64,000 nt of DNA. It comes from Marinobacter persicus (GTDB lineage Bacteria; Pseudomonadota; Gammaproteobacteria; Pseudomonadales; Oleiphilaceae). The position numbers and the translations under genes are program-made. Below, one piece after another: positions 28,078 to 37,735 of this stretch. A model generated the notes under the pieces. The model ran no database searches and was not told the DNA's origin. It saw nothing but the letters and a program-made list of their open reading frames with translations. Position 1 is the stretch's first letter; each line of letters starts with the position of its first letter. Location of the stretch: the NCBI RefSeq assembly GCF_900114155.1, contig NZ_FOSC01000001.1, forward strand, positions 62,001 through 126,000, read 5' to 3'.

Positions 28078-28437
28078 TTAGGAGATTGCCCGGGAGTTGC
28101 TGTCCAGGCGATTGTCGGCGGCCGGTGTGTTGCTCGCCTGGTCGGGGCCCTTATCGGATACGATCATCTGTTCGTACTGTTTGGCTTCATCCAGCGCGCC
28201 CCGGACGGTTTTCTGCACATCTTCAAGGCCGACATCACCGGCCTTGCGGAGCTGTTCATGCAGCTCCTCGGCCTTGAGCTGACGGTCCAGCTCGGAGGTG
28301 AACTCGCCAACCATTCGACGTGCCCCGCCAACCCAGCGCCCGGCAGCACGAGCTGCCGTTGGTAGTCGCTCGGGCCCCAACACCATCAGCGCAATCACAC
28401 CGCTGATCAGCAGTTCCAGAAAGCCGATATCGAACAT
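28078..28437 (-). CDS. tatB: Sec-independent protein translocase TatB
   Basis: 119 residues: MFDIGFLELLISGVIALMVLGPERLP is the TatB membrane helix and hinge with the conserved Glu in the helix and the GPERLP turn, followed by an amphipathic helix (AARAAGRWVGGARRMVGEFTSELDRQL) and a polar tail. It lies 11 bases after tatA and 28 before tatC. Confidence 0.95.
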   Translation of the reverse strand: MFDIGFLELLISGVIALMVLGPERLPTAARAAGRWVGGARRMVGEFTSELDRQLKAEELHEQLRKAGDVGLEDVQKTVRGALDEAKQYEQMIVSDKGPDQASNTPAADNRLDSNSRAIS

Positions 28438-28448
28438 TCAGGCGGCAC

Positions 28449-28682
28449 TTAGCCTTGCTTTTCCCGGAACGTCTGCTCGGCATCTGCCGTCTGAGCGTCC
28501 CGGAATTCCAGAGCTTCCGGGTCGCCGGATGTGCTCCCGTCCTCATTCATGGACTTCTTGAAACCGCGGATGGCACCACCCAGATCCGTGCCGATACCCC
28601 GCAGTTTCTTGGTTCCGAACAACAGGATGACAATGGTGAGAACGATCAGAAGCTGCCAGATGCTGATACCGCCGATACCCAT
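28449..28682 (-). CDS. tatA: Sec-independent protein translocase TatA
   Basis: 77 residues: [45 protein letters not shown] is the canonical TatA helix-FGTKKL hinge-amphipathic helix. TatA forms the variable-size channel of the translocase. It is the first of tatABC. The 187 bases between its start and the divergent tRNA promoter contain no recognisable gene; hisE, which often precedes tatA in related species as far as I recall, is not present here. Confidence 0.95.
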   Translation of the reverse strand: MGIGGISIWQLLIVLTIVILLFGTKKLRGIGTDLGGAIRGFKKSMNEDGSTSGDPEALEFRDAQTADAEQTFREKQG

Positions 28683-28869
28683 GGGAAATCCTCATTTGAA
28701 TATTTCAGATGGAATTCAGTGTACGCCAGTGCCTGACAGCGCCGGAATTCCTCCTTTGGGGTACCTAATCCAGGGAGCTGACGCAGCGCCGGCGGTAGAA
28801 GGCCCCGCCGGCTGAGCGAGTTACTTACCGGTGATTGACCGTTCAGCTGCTCTGGAAAGGAGGAAACAC

Positions 28870-28898
28870 TTGACACGCCCTACTCCCATCTGTACTAT
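28870..28898 (+). promoter_or_regulatory. Sigma70 promoter of the second initiator tRNA gene
   Basis: A consensus TTGACA (28870-28875) and TACTAT (28893-28898) with a 17-base spacer. It differs in sequence from the promoter of copy 1, whereas the leader that follows is nearly identical. Confidence 0.75.
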
Positions 28899-28943
28899 TC
28901 GCACCACGTTGATCGGGGGACACCGGTTAACAACCAGTTTTGA

Positions 28944-29020
<77 letters not shown>

Positions 29021-29033
29021 ATTGAACGAAAAA

Positions 29034-29058
29034 GGCCAGCTTTTGCTGGCCTTTTTTT
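29034..29058 (+). terminator. Rho-independent terminator after initiator tRNA copy 2
   Basis: GGCCAGC (29034-29040), loop TTTT, GCTGGCC (29045-29051), then seven T. Same stem as the terminator of copy 1. Confidence 0.92.
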
Positions 29059-29133
29059 GTTTGTGCAGAATAAAGTCCCACCTGAACCCGCCCTGTTACA
29101 CGACAGAGATTTGAGGCAGCTCAACAGTTCCTG

Positions 29134-30045
29134 TTGTCCTACACGCTGATTTTTCTGTGCGCCCTGGGTTCGGCCTCCTTTCTGTACTTCAGCACCGATG
29201 CAGGCGAAGCGAAATCGCTGAATGTGGCCGGCGCTCAGCGCATGCTCAGCCAGCGGGTTGCCAAGGAAGTACAAATGGTCGCCGCTGGTGTGGAAGATCG
29301 CACCCAGGCACAACAAACCATTGAACAGTGGGAGCGCGCCCACCAATGGTTGCTCAATGGCAGCGAAGAGGCCGGCGTACGGGATGTGGCAAAACAAATC
29401 GATGACAGCACAACCCGCGCCGCTGACGTGATCGGGCAGGCCCAACAGGGCGTGGAACAGCAACAGTCCGACACTGACCAGGTGGCCACAGCGGTTAATG
29501 AGATGAGCGCCACGGTCCAGGAAGTCGCCCGCAACACCAGTGAGACAGCGGAAGCCTCCGCGCGAGCCGATGACCGGGCAGGATCCGGCCAGAAAACGCT
29601 GTCCGATGCCGCCGCGATGGTTCAGGCACTTTCCGGTCGCATGGGCGAATTGCAACAACTCACCACATGGCTGCAGGAAGAGAGCAAAGAAGTAGGCACC
29701 GTGCTGTCGGTCATCACCGATATTGCAGACCAGACCAACCTGCTGGCCCTGAACGCCGCTATTGAGGCGGCACGCGCCGGCGAAGCCGGGCGCGGATTTG
29801 CGGTAGTCGCCGACGAGGTTCACGGACTGGCCCGCCGGACTCAGGAATCCATCGGCAAGATTGGTGATATCGTCGACCGCTTTCAGTCAGGCACGGGCGA
29901 AGTTGCCAAAGCCATGCTCAAAGGCCAGGATGAAGCCCATCATGGCGCGGATGCCATGAGCGAGGCCGAGAGCACTCTGGGCAATAAACCAACTGCTTTG
30001 GGCCCACGGGGAATTATCTCCCGTTGCGTGGGTCAAAGCAGTTAA
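29134..30045 (+). pseudogene. Decayed PilJ-type methyl-accepting chemotaxis protein
   Basis: The open frame encodes 303 residues. It has one hydrophobic helix, a shortened PilJ-like sensor ([24 protein letters not shown]) and the chemoreceptor tip with [21 protein letters not shown]. There is no ATG or ribosome site (the best start is TTG at 29134). The second membrane helix and HAMP domain are missing between the sensor and the methylation region. The C-terminal adaptation helix breaks off at about residue 280 into unrelated residues encoded by a palindrome. Loss at the 5' end, middle and 3' end indicates a remnant rather than a working receptor, although the hub itself is undamaged. Confidence 0.65.
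29991..30043. repeat. Palindromic element at the end of the chemoreceptor remnant
   Basis: AACTGCTTTG (29991-30000) and CCCACG (30003-30008) pair with CGTGGG (30027-30032) and CAAAGCAGTT (30034-30043); the inner loop can form a further GGGA/TCCC stem. It encodes the foreign tail of the disrupted chemoreceptor frame and lies 34 bases before msrAB. It may be an inserted palindromic repeat or a terminator remnant; there is no T tract. Confidence 0.5.
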
Positions 30046-30076
30046 CCGCCTTTGCACGATCCAGAGGATTCAAGAC

Positions 30077-31294
30077 GTGTCTATGAACTTTTCCTCCCTT
30101 CGCCTAAAGCTGCTACTGGTCGCAGGCCTTGCCATTCTGACCGGCTGTCAGGCGGGCACCACCAATGCAGAATCCGCTGACAGCTCTTTCGCTCCCGATG
30201 CCCCATCCCTGGAAGTCGCAACCTTTGCCGGAGGCTGCTTCTGGTGCGTGGAAGCGGGATTTGAAAAAATCCCGGGCGTGGTGGAAGCCGTGTCCGGCTA
30301 CAGCGGTGGCACTGAAAAGGACCCCACCTACGAACAGGTTTCCCGTGGCCAGACCGGACACACAGAAGCCGTACAGGTTTACTATGATCCGGATAAAATC
30401 ACCTACGAAGGCCTGTTGCAGGGCCTGTGGCGCATGATGGACCCGACCGACGCCAACGGCCAGTTTGTCGACCGGGGCAAACAGTATCGTCCGGCGATCT
30501 TCTATCACGACAACGAACAGAAACAGCTGGCCCGGGCGTCAAAGCAGGCCCTGGCAGAATCGGGGCGTTATGACGACCCGGTGGTGATCGAGATTGTGCC
30601 CTTTGAGAGCTTTTACGAGGCCGAGGCCTACCATCAGAACTATTACAAGGAAAATCCGGTCCGCTATAAGGTATACACCTACAACTCCGGCCGGTACCAG
30701 TTCATCGAAAAGGTCTGGGGCGACGATCAGGAAATCGATTACAGCCAGTTCCGCCCGGAGACATCCGGCGATGCCGACGAGGCGCAGCCCCCTGCTGCTG
30801 ACAGGCACAGCGCCAAAGGCTTTGACGCCAGCCGTTTCCAGATGCCCTCGGACGAAGAATTGAAAGAGCGACTGACCCCGCTGCAATACAAGGTCACCCA
30901 GGAAGACGGCACGGAGAGAGCCTTCGACAACCCTTACGATCAGGAAAAACGGGCCGGTCTTTACGTGGACATCGTTTCCGGAGAGCCGCTGTTCTCTTCC
31001 AGCGACAAGTACGACTCAGGCACCGGATGGCCCAGCTTTGTCCGGCCCATCCACTCAGATGCGGTGGTGGAAAAGGAAGACCGGAGCTGGTTCGGGGTGC
31101 GTACGGAAATCCGCAGTGCGGTGGCTGACTCCCATCTGGGTCATGTATTCACCGACGGCCCGGACCCAACCGGGCTGCGCTACTGCATGAACTCCGCCGC
31201 CATGCGCTTCATCCCCAAGGAAGACCTGGAGGAGGAAGGCTATGGCGAGTACGTGGACCAGGTCGGCCCACCGATGGATGTGGGTAAAAACTGA
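30077..31294 (+). CDS. msrAB: Bifunctional methionine sulfoxide reductase MsrA-MsrB, lipoprotein
   Basis: 405 residues. A lipoprotein signal (AGLAILTGC, Cys24) implies an envelope location. MsrA (about 45-205) has [17 protein letters not shown] with catalytic Cys54 and the YHQNYY segment. MsrB (about 250-385) has [16 protein letters not shown] and the catalytic Cys in [11 protein letters not shown]. The CxxC pairs that bind zinc in many MsrB proteins are absent ([16 protein letters not shown]), so this is a zinc-free form. Together they repair both S and R methionine sulfoxide. The GTG at 30077 has GAGG 9 bases upstream. It is convergent with ilvD, 4 bases apart. Confidence 0.92.
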   Translation: MSMNFSSLRLKLLLVAGLAILTGCQAGTTNAESADSSFAPDAPSLEVATFAGGCFWCVEAGFEKIPGVVEAVSGYSGGTEKDPTYEQVSRGQTGHTEAVQVYYDPDKITYEGLLQGLWRMMDPTDANGQFVDRGKQYRPAIFYHDNEQKQLARASKQALAESGRYDDPVVIEIVPFESFYEAEAYHQNYYKENPVRYKVYTYNSGRYQFIEKVWGDDQEIDYSQFRPETSGDADEAQPPAADRHSAKGFDASRFQMPSDEELKERLTPLQYKVTQEDGTERAFDNPYDQEKRAGLYVDIVSGEPLFSSSDKYDSGTGWPSFVRPIHSDAVVEKEDRSWFGVRTEIRSAVADSHLGHVFTDGPDPTGLRYCMNSAAMRFIPKEDLEEEGYGEYVDQVGPPMDVGKN

Positions 31295-31298
31295 CGGG

Positions 31299-32975
31299 TC
31301 AGGGCAGGTCCGTCACCGCGCCGGTTGAGGCGGAGCTGACCGTCCTGGCGTACTTGGCCAGCACGCCCCGGGTTACGCGGGGCGACGGCGCCTGCCAGGC
31401 CTTCTGCCGACGCTCCATTTCCTGCTCGGACACATCCAGAGAGATGGTATTGTTCACGGCATCGATGGTAATGGTGTCACCCTCCTCAACCAGTGCGATC
31501 GGACCACCCACCGCGGCTTCCGGGGTAATGTGCCCCACCACAAAGCCATGGCTGCCACCGGAGAACCGGCCGTCGGTGATCAAGGCAACGTCATTGCCCA
31601 ACCCCTTGCCCATAATCGCAGAGGTGGGGCTGAGCATTTCCCGCATGCCCGGGCCGCCCTTTGGCCCCTCGTAACGAATCACCAGCACATCACCGGCCAC
31701 CACCGTGTTGTCCAGAATACGCGCCTGGGCCTCTTCCTCGGAATGAAACACCCGGGCCCGACCAGAAAAGTGCGTGCCTTCCTTGCCGGTAATCTTGGCC
31801 ACCGAACCCTCCGGGGCCAGGTTGCCGTATAGAATCCGCAAATGGCTATCCGGTTTTATGGGGTTTTCAAAGGCGTGAATGATCTGCTGGTCTTCCGGAT
31901 AGGGTTCAACATCCGCCAGATTGTCCGCCAATGTGCGCCCGGTAACGGTCAGGCAATCGCCGTGCAATAGCCCACGCTCGAGCAACATTTTCATCAAGGG
32001 CTGAATGCCGCCAATGGCCACCAGCTCCGACATCATGTAATGCCCCGAGGGTCGCAGGTCGGCCAGCACCGGCACCTGTTTGCCGATACGCACAAAGTCA
32101 TCCAGCGAAAGCTCCACGCCCATGGTGTTGGCCATCGCCAGCAAGTGCAGCACCGCGTTGGTGGAACCACCCAGCGCGATCACCACGGTTATGGCATTCT
32201 CGAACGCCTGGCGGGTCATGATGTCGGAGGGCTTGATGTCATGCTCCAGCAGTTTGAGAACCGCCTCACCGGCCGCCTCACAGTCCGCCACCTTGGTTTG
32301 CGACACCGCGTTCTGCGCGGAGCTGCCCGGCAAACTCATGCCCATGGCCTCAATGGCGGAAGCCATGGTGTTGGCCGTATACATACCGCCGCAGGAACCC
32401 GGCCCCGGAATGGCCGTTTCCTCGATCTGTTTGACGTCGATCAGATCCATATTGCCCCGGGCGTGGGCGCCCACCGCCTCGAACACAGAGATGATGTCCG
32501 TATGGTTCTCACCCGGCTGGATGGTGCCGCCGTAAACAAATACCGATGGGCGGTCCAGCCGTGCCAGACCCATCATGCATCCGGGCATATTTTTGTCACA
32601 GCCACCGATGGCCACCAGGCCGTCAAAGCCCTCGCAGCCGGCCACGGTTTCAATGGAATCGGCAATCACCTCCCGGGACACCAGGGAATATTTCATGCCC
32701 TCGGTGCCATTGGCGATGCCGTCTGAAATGGTGATGGTGTTGAAAATCAGGCTCTTGCCACCGGCCCGGTCGGCCCCACTGGAAGCATGGCGGGCCAGGC
32801 CATCGATGTGCATATTGCACGGGGTGAGGTTGCTCCAGGTGGAGGCAATACCAATCTGGGGCTTGCGGAAGTCTTCATCCTGAAACCCCACCGCGCGGAG
32901 CATGGCGCGACTGGCGGATTTGTTGATGCCATCGACCACCGGGGCCGAATGGCGTCGCCGTTTATCGGTTGTCAT
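31299..32975 (-). CDS. ilvD: Dihydroxy-acid dehydratase
   Basis: 558 residues. The Fe-S ligands are seen as Cys in [19 protein letters not shown] and [14 protein letters not shown], and the C-terminal [15 protein letters not shown] is conserved. The enzyme dehydrates dihydroxy-isovalerate and dihydroxy-methylvalerate in valine/isoleucine synthesis. The length and cysteine pattern resemble the compact [2Fe-2S] type rather than the 616-residue E. coli enzyme (inference). The ATG at 32975 has AGGGAGG upstream; a longer frame to 33068 would run into rnhB. It lies 31 bases after rnhB on the same strand. Confidence 0.95.
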   Translation of the reverse strand: MTTDKRRRHSAPVVDGINKSASRAMLRAVGFQDEDFRKPQIGIASTWSNLTPCNMHIDGLARHASSGADRAGGKSLIFNTITISDGIANGTEGMKYSLVSREVIADSIETVAGCEGFDGLVAIGGCDKNMPGCMMGLARLDRPSVFVYGGTIQPGENHTDIISVFEAVGAHARGNMDLIDVKQIEETAIPGPGSCGGMYTANTMASAIEAMGMSLPGSSAQNAVSQTKVADCEAAGEAVLKLLEHDIKPSDIMTRQAFENAITVVIALGGSTNAVLHLLAMANTMGVELSLDDFVRIGKQVPVLADLRPSGHYMMSELVAIGGIQPLMKMLLERGLLHGDCLTVTGRTLADNLADVEPYPEDQQIIHAFENPIKPDSHLRILYGNLAPEGSVAKITGKEGTHFSGRARVFHSEEEAQARILDNTVVAGDVLVIRYEGPKGGPGMREMLSPTSAIMGKGLGNDVALITDGRFSGGSHGFVVGHITPEAAVGGPIALVEEGDTITIDAVNNTISLDVSEQEMERRQKAWQAPSPRVTRGVLAKYARTVSSASTGAVTDLP

Positions 32976-33006
32976 GAACACTGCCTCCCTTATCGGTTGC
33001 GCTGCG

Positions 33007-33675
33007 TTAGTCGACACCCTCGAACAGATCTTCGGGAAAATCCGCCTCCGGAAGCTGGAACATGCCAACGTTCTCCAGGGCCTCGTTCACTGGCCGGAAC
33101 GAACGCCGATGCTCGGGCGTTACGCCCAGCCGGTTCAGCGCTTCGAGGTGTACTGGCGTAGGATAGCCCTTATGGCCTGCCAGGCCAAAACCTGGGTATT
33201 GCGCGTCAAGCGCCACCATTTCCCTGTCCCGGGTGACTTTTGCCAGTATCGACGCCGCACTGATGGCCGCGACACGGCTGTCCCCCTTCACCACTGGCTC
33301 CGAAGGCCAGTGCCATTTCGGGCAACGGTTACCATCCACCAACACATATTCGGGCTTGATGGCCAGGCCATCCACTGCCCGCTGCATCGCCACCATGGTG
33401 GCCTGGTAGATGTTCAGTTGATCAATTTCATGGGCTTCGCAACGCCCCAGGCTCCAGCAGGCGGCCTTTTCAATAATCTCATCGTACAGTGCCAGGCGTT
33501 TTTTCTCGGTCAGTTTTTTCGAATCCGCCAGCCCGGCAATCGGTTGTTCCGGATCCAGAATCACCGCCGCCGTAACTACGGCGCCAATCAACGGCCCACG
33601 CCCGACTTCGTCCACACCGGCCAGACGCCAGCCAGTGTAGTGGCATTCAAAAGGTGGCAGGGGTTGGGCAGCCAT
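33007..33675 (-). CDS. rnhB: Ribonuclease HII
   Basis: 222 residues. The catalytic motifs are [37 protein letters not shown] and [22 protein letters not shown], with the acidic metal-binding set complete. It removes ribonucleotides from DNA. The start overlaps the lpxB stop (TGATG), placing it at the end of the envelope cluster, the usual gammaproteobacterial position. dnaE, which often follows in relatives, is replaced here by ilvD. Confidence 0.96.
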   Translation of the reverse strand: MAAQPLPPFECHYTGWRLAGVDEVGRGPLIGAVVTAAVILDPEQPIAGLADSKKLTEKKRLALYDEIIEKAACWSLGRCEAHEIDQLNIYQATMVAMQRAVDGLAIKPEYVLVDGNRCPKWHWPSEPVVKGDSRVAAISAASILAKVTRDREMVALDAQYPGFGLAGHKGYPTPVHLEALNRLGVTPEHRRSFRPVNEALENVGMFQLPEADFPEDLFEGVD

Positions 33676-34868
33676 CAGCGCGACCTCTCCAACAAACCGG
33701 AAATGGCCTCGGCGGCTTTTTCATCCGCGCCCTGGCGCAGGCTTTCGTGGAGTTCGGTGAAGGCGGTCTGCAGGCGGGTTCTTTCCTGTTCGTTTTCCAG
33801 TCGCTCAAGAACGGCCTCGCCCAGGGCATCCGCAGTGGCATCGTCCTGCAACAACTCGGGTACCAGTGGCTGTTTTGCCAACAGGTTGGGCAACGCCACC
33901 CAGGGCACCTTCACCAGTTTCGAGAGCAGTTTGTAACTGAGGTTGCTCAACCGGTACCCCACCACCATGGGCTTTTTCAGCAACATGGCCTCCAGGGTGG
34001 CGGTGCCCGAGGCCAGCAATACCACGTCGCTGGCCGCCATCACTTCCCGGGAACGCCCCTGCACCAGTGTGACCGGCAGTTTCACCGCCAGCGATTCCAC
34101 CAGCGCCTGGATCTGTTTTTGCCGGTCCCGGTTCACACAGGGAATCACCAGTTGAATATCCGGGCGGCGTTCCTGTAACCAGCGGGCAGCTTCCAGGAAC
34201 AGGGTGCCCAGCCGCTCCACTTCCCCTCCCCGGCTACCGGGAAGGATGGCCAACACCGGTTTGTCCGCGTCAAGAGCCAGCGACTCACGCGCGCCGGCGG
34301 TATCGGTATGCATGGCAATACGATCGGCCAGGGGGTGCCCCACAAACGCCACCGGCACCCCGTGTTCTTCATAGAAGCGCGCTTCAAACGGGAACAGCGT
34401 CAGCATAAGATCCACTGATTTGGCAATCTTGAAGATCCGCTTCTGCCGCCAGGCCCAGACCGAGGGGCTGACATAATGGACAGAGGGAATGCCCGCCTCT
34501 CGGCAACGGCGTTCAACGGTCAGGGTAAAATCCGGGGAGTCGATACCAATCACCACATCCGGGCGATTGGAGAAGAAATAATCGAGCAGGCGGGCGCGAA
34601 TGGCAAACAGTTCGCGAATGCGCCCCAGCACTTCCACCAGCCCCATCACCGACAAACGCTCCATTGGCACCAGGGACTGGAAGCCTTCGGCAATCATCTC
34701 GTCACCACCAATGCCGACAAAACGGGCACCGGGGTAGCGTTTACGCAAGGAGCGAATCAGGCCGGCCCCAAGGATATCGCCGGAAGCTTCTCCGGCGACA
34801 ATCCCGATCAGCGGCGCATTGGCGGGTCTGCGGGTGGTGTTGATGGAAGTAAGAGAGGGTAAGCTCAA
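33675..34868 (-). CDS. lpxB: Lipid-A-disaccharide synthase
   Basis: About 397 residues. [37 protein letters not shown] at the start, [32 protein letters not shown] and [12 protein letters not shown] identify LpxB, which joins UDP-diacylglucosamine and lipid X. No ATG exists before the conserved region. I place the start at TTG 34868, with GGGG 7 bases before it and 16 bases after the lpxA stop; TTG 34925 lies inside lpxA and is less likely. The start is the least certain in the cluster. Confidence 0.9.
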   Translation of the reverse strand: MSLPSLTSINTTRRPANAPLIGIVAGEASGDILGAGLIRSLRKRYPGARFVGIGGDEMIAEGFQSLVPMERLSVMGLVEVLGRIRELFAIRARLLDYFFSNRPDVVIGIDSPDFTLTVERRCREAGIPSVHYVSPSVWAWRQKRIFKIAKSVDLMLTLFPFEARFYEEHGVPVAFVGHPLADRIAMHTDTAGARESLALDADKPVLAILPGSRGGEVERLGTLFLEAARWLQERRPDIQLVIPCVNRDRQKQIQALVESLAVKLPVTLVQGRSREVMAASDVVLLASGTATLEAMLLKKPMVVGYRLSNLSYKLLSKLVKVPWVALPNLLAKQPLVPELLQDDATADALGEAVLERLENEQERTRLQTAFTELHESLRQGADEKAAEAISGLLERSR

Positions 34869-34884
34869 CGCACTGCCCCGACGA

Positions 34885-35676
34885 TCAACGGATAATGCCG
34901 CGGTCGGTGCCCTGCAACGAATCAATCAGCGGCTGCACTTCCGGCACATCGGCGAATTGGCTGCGCAGTTCCGCCAACGCCTGTTCGGTGGTCAGACCCT
35001 GGCGGTAAATCACCTTGTAGGCCCGGCGCAGCGCCATCAGCACTTCCTTGGAGAAGCCCCGGCGTTTCAGACCTTCTACGTTCATGCCATGGGGCTCGGC
35101 TGACTGACCGCTGGCCATCACGTAAGCGGGAATATCCTTGAGCACGATACTGCCGCCGGCCGCCATGCTATGCGGGCCAATGTGGCAGAACTGGTGCACC
35201 ATGGTGCCACCACCAAGAATGGCGTGGTCGCCCACGGTGACATGGCCTGCCAGCGTGGCACAGTTGGCCAGGATGGTCTCGTTGCCCACCACGCAGTCAT
35301 GGGCCACATGGACATAGGCCATCAGCAGGTTACCGTTGCCAATGCGGGTTTCGCCGCGGTCCTGGATAGTGCCCCGGTGAATGGTGCAGTTTTCCCGGAT
35401 CACGTTGTCGTCACCGATCACCAGCGTGGTGGGCTCGCCGGCGTATTTCTTGTCCTGGCACTCCTCGCCAATACTGGAGAACTGAAAAATGCGGTTATTC
35501 CGGCCGATCACCGTCGGCCCTTTGACAACAACGTGGGACAGGATTTCAGTGCCTTCACCAATCTCAACCCCGGGGCCGATATAACTCCACGGGCCCACGG
35601 TCACGTTCTCCGCCAGCTTCGCGGACGGATCGACAATCGCCTGAGGATGAATACCCGACCAGTCGGTTGCTGCCAT
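34885..35676 (-). CDS. lpxA: UDP-N-acetylglucosamine acyltransferase
   Basis: 263 residues of left-handed beta-helix hexapeptide repeats (HPQAIVDPSAKLAENVTVGPWSYIG, then VVGNETILANCATLAGHVTVGD) with the catalytic-His region GGGTMVHQFCHIG and a helical C-terminus. It performs the first committed step of lipid A synthesis. The ATG at 35676 overlaps the fabZ stop (TGATG). Confidence 0.96.
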   Translation of the reverse strand: MAATDWSGIHPQAIVDPSAKLAENVTVGPWSYIGPGVEIGEGTEILSHVVVKGPTVIGRNNRIFQFSSIGEECQDKKYAGEPTTLVIGDDNVIRENCTIHRGTIQDRGETRIGNGNLLMAYVHVAHDCVVGNETILANCATLAGHVTVGDHAILGGGTMVHQFCHIGPHSMAAGGSIVLKDIPAYVMASGQSAEPHGMNVEGLKRRGFSKEVLMALRRAYKVIYRQGLTTEQALAELRSQFADVPEVQPLIDSLQGTDRGIIR

Positions 35677-36113
35677 CAAACTTCTCTCTCAGCGGTCAGA
35701 ATTTCGGCCACGCACACCACTTCACCATCCACCAGCGCCCGGCAATTAAAGCGCCAGATTCCACGCTTGGCAGACACAAACTCTGATTCCATATCCAGAC
35801 GATCACCCGGGAACACCGGGCGCTTGAAGCGGACTTTACTGGAGCCGGCCAGGTACTGGATCAAACCGTCTGCAGGCTTGCGGCCAACGGTGACAAAACC
35901 GAGAACTCCGGAAAGCTGCGCCATGGCTTCGATAATCAGAACGCCCGGCATAATCGGGTTATTGGGGAAATGCCCGGTAAAGAACGGCTCGTTGAACGAG
36001 ATATTCTTGTAACCCTTGGCCGAGACACCGCTCTCGACTTCAGTTACCCGATCCACCAGCAAGAACGGGTAACGGTGTGGCAGATATTCCAGAATTTCAT
36101 CGATATGCATCAT
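35676..36113 (-). CDS. fabZ: 3-hydroxyacyl-ACP dehydratase FabZ
   Basis: 145 residues of hot-dog fold. [13 protein letters not shown] holds the catalytic His, and [24 protein letters not shown] holds the Glu of the active site. It supplies acyl chains for membrane lipids and draws on the same hydroxyacyl-ACP pool as LpxA/LpxD. Two adjacent ATG codons (36113, 36110) are possible starts. Confidence 0.96.
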   Translation of the reverse strand: MMHIDEILEYLPHRYPFLLVDRVTEVESGVSAKGYKNISFNEPFFTGHFPNNPIMPGVLIIEAMAQLSGVLGFVTVGRKPADGLIQYLAGSSKVRFKRPVFPGDRLDMESEFVSAKRGIWRFNCRALVDGEVVCVAEILTAEREV

Positions 36114-36124
36114 GTTCTTTGGCC

Positions 36125-37150
36125 TCAGCCCTTTGATTTCTTTTCAAGTTCTCGCACACGCCGTGCCAGAGCATCCAGTTGCCGGAAACGCACGGCGTTC
36201 CTGCGCCAATTCCGGTTGGTATCCGCACTGGTGCCGGAAGAATACACTCCCGGTTCACGAATATCACCGGTAACCAGTGTCATTCCTGTCAAATGCACCT
36301 GATCAGCAATATTCAGGTGCCCGGCCACGCCGGAGGCGCCGCCGAATACACAGTGCCTGCCAATGCGGGTACTGCCGGCAATGCCCACCATGGCTGCCAT
36401 CGCGCTGTGCTCGCCAATCTGCACGTTGTGGGCAATCTGGATCAGGTTATCCAGTTTCACGCCGTTACCGATGACGGTATTGTCCAGCGCACCACGATCA
36501 ATGGTGGTGTTGGCTCCCACCTCCACATCGTCGCCCAGCTCAACGCCACCCAGTTGAGCGATGCGGTGCCAACTGCCATTTTCGTTGGCAAAACCAAAGC
36601 CGTCGGAGCCAATCACGGCACCACTGAGAATATGGCAACGCCGGCCAACACGAATATCGTGGGCCAGGGTTACCCGGGGACGTATAACCGAGTGTTCACC
36701 AATGGTGGTGCGGGCGCCAATCACGCTACCAGCACCAATCACCACATGCGCTCCAACAACGACATCGGCCTCGATCACAACGTGAGGGCCGATACTGGCG
36801 GTTTCATCAATTCTGGCGGAATCATCCACGACCGCGCTGGGGTGGATACCGGCTGGCGCCACGGGTGCGGGATCGAACCAGTGACTGATCCGAGCATACC
36901 CCATGTAGGGGTTGTCCAGTAACAGGACATTGGTCGGAGAATCATCAGCAACCTCCGGCGCCACGATCACCGCCGAAGCGCGGGTGCTCTCCAGGTGTTT
37001 TGCGTAGGCTGGGTTGGCCAGGAAACTGATCTGGCCCGGGCCGGCGGCCTGGAGCGTGGCCAGTCCGGTAATGACAGTGTCGGGATCTCCCCGGAGGCTG
37101 GCTCCCAAGGCATCGGCAATATCCTGTAGCCGATAGGACGTCTGTGTCAT
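36125..37150 (-). CDS. lpxD: UDP-3-O-acylglucosamine N-acyltransferase
   Basis: 341 residues. An N-terminal uridine-binding domain ([44 protein letters not shown]) precedes hexapeptide repeats with the catalytic-His region [23 protein letters not shown]. It adds the N-linked acyl chain in lipid A synthesis. The ATG at 37150 has GGAG 6 bases upstream. Confidence 0.96.
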   Translation of the reverse strand: MTQTSYRLQDIADALGASLRGDPDTVITGLATLQAAGPGQISFLANPAYAKHLESTRASAVIVAPEVADDSPTNVLLLDNPYMGYARISHWFDPAPVAPAGIHPSAVVDDSARIDETASIGPHVVIEADVVVGAHVVIGAGSVIGARTTIGEHSVIRPRVTLAHDIRVGRRCHILSGAVIGSDGFGFANENGSWHRIAQLGGVELGDDVEVGANTTIDRGALDNTVIGNGVKLDNLIQIAHNVQIGEHSAMAAMVGIAGSTRIGRHCVFGGASGVAGHLNIADQVHLTGMTLVTGDIREPGVYSSGTSADTNRNWRRNAVRFRQLDALARRVRELEKKSKG

Positions 37151-37190
37151 CGATTTCTCCGGATACCGGGGCCGGGGAGCCCCTCGTTAA

Positions 37191-37691
37191 TCACTGGTTC
37201 AGCTTGTCCAGAAGCGCTTCGGTCAGGTTCATGTCCGGCTTGGCGTACACCACGGCTTCGCTCGGCAGAATCAGGTCCAGGTCATTCTCTTCCAGCAATT
37301 CCTGCACGGCAGCGTCCACTTCCGGGCGGGCATTTTCCACAAACTGTTGCTTGCGCTGGTTGACGGTGGCATCCAGACGTTGCTTGAGCTGGTTGAATTC
37401 CTGAACCTTGCGCTGAAACTGACCGGACAATTCCTTGCGTTCACTTTCGTTCATCATGGCGCCATCCTTCTCAAGGCGCTCCTGCAGCTTTTGCGCTTCC
37501 TGCTGGGCCTGGCGCACCCGGTTTTCCTCGTCACCGAAATCCCGTTCCAGTTGTTCGGAGAAAGCTCGGGCATCGTCCGAGGAAAACAGTGCCTGGCGAA
37601 GATCCACCACACCGATGCGCGTTTCCGCAACGGCCTGCAAAGAAAAGGCCATCAACAGGGTGGCGCCAATCATCGTGAATAAACGGTTCAT
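37191..37691 (-). CDS. skp: Periplasmic chaperone Skp/OmpH
   Basis: 166 residues. The signal peptide ends near LQAVA, then RIGVVDLRQALFSSDDARAF begins the OmpH fold, with long charged coiled-coil arms (EQLERDFGDEENRVRQAQQEAQKLQERLEKDG) and a closing strand DLILPSEAVVYAKPDMNLTEALLDKLN. Skp holds unfolded outer-membrane proteins for the Bam complex, encoded by the gene just upstream. ATG 37691 has AGGAG 7 bases before it. Confidence 0.92.
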   Translation of the reverse strand: MNRLFTMIGATLLMAFSLQAVAETRIGVVDLRQALFSSDDARAFSEQLERDFGDEENRVRQAQQEAQKLQERLEKDGAMMNESERKELSGQFQRKVQEFNQLKQRLDATVNQRKQQFVENARPEVDAAVQELLEENDLDLILPSEAVVYAKPDMNLTEALLDKLNQ

Positions 37692-37735
37692 GATCAATCT
37701 CCTTACGGTTGTGCTTTCTTATTTTGCCGACGTTA

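Noticed and set aside
28683..28869. A small gene between tatA and the tRNA promoter
   Set aside because: The only open frames start inside tatA sequence or lack ribosome sites and resemble no protein; no hisE remnant could be read.
29134..30045. An intact chemoreceptor gene
   Set aside because: No credible start codon, missing HAMP and second membrane helix, and a truncated C-terminal helix.
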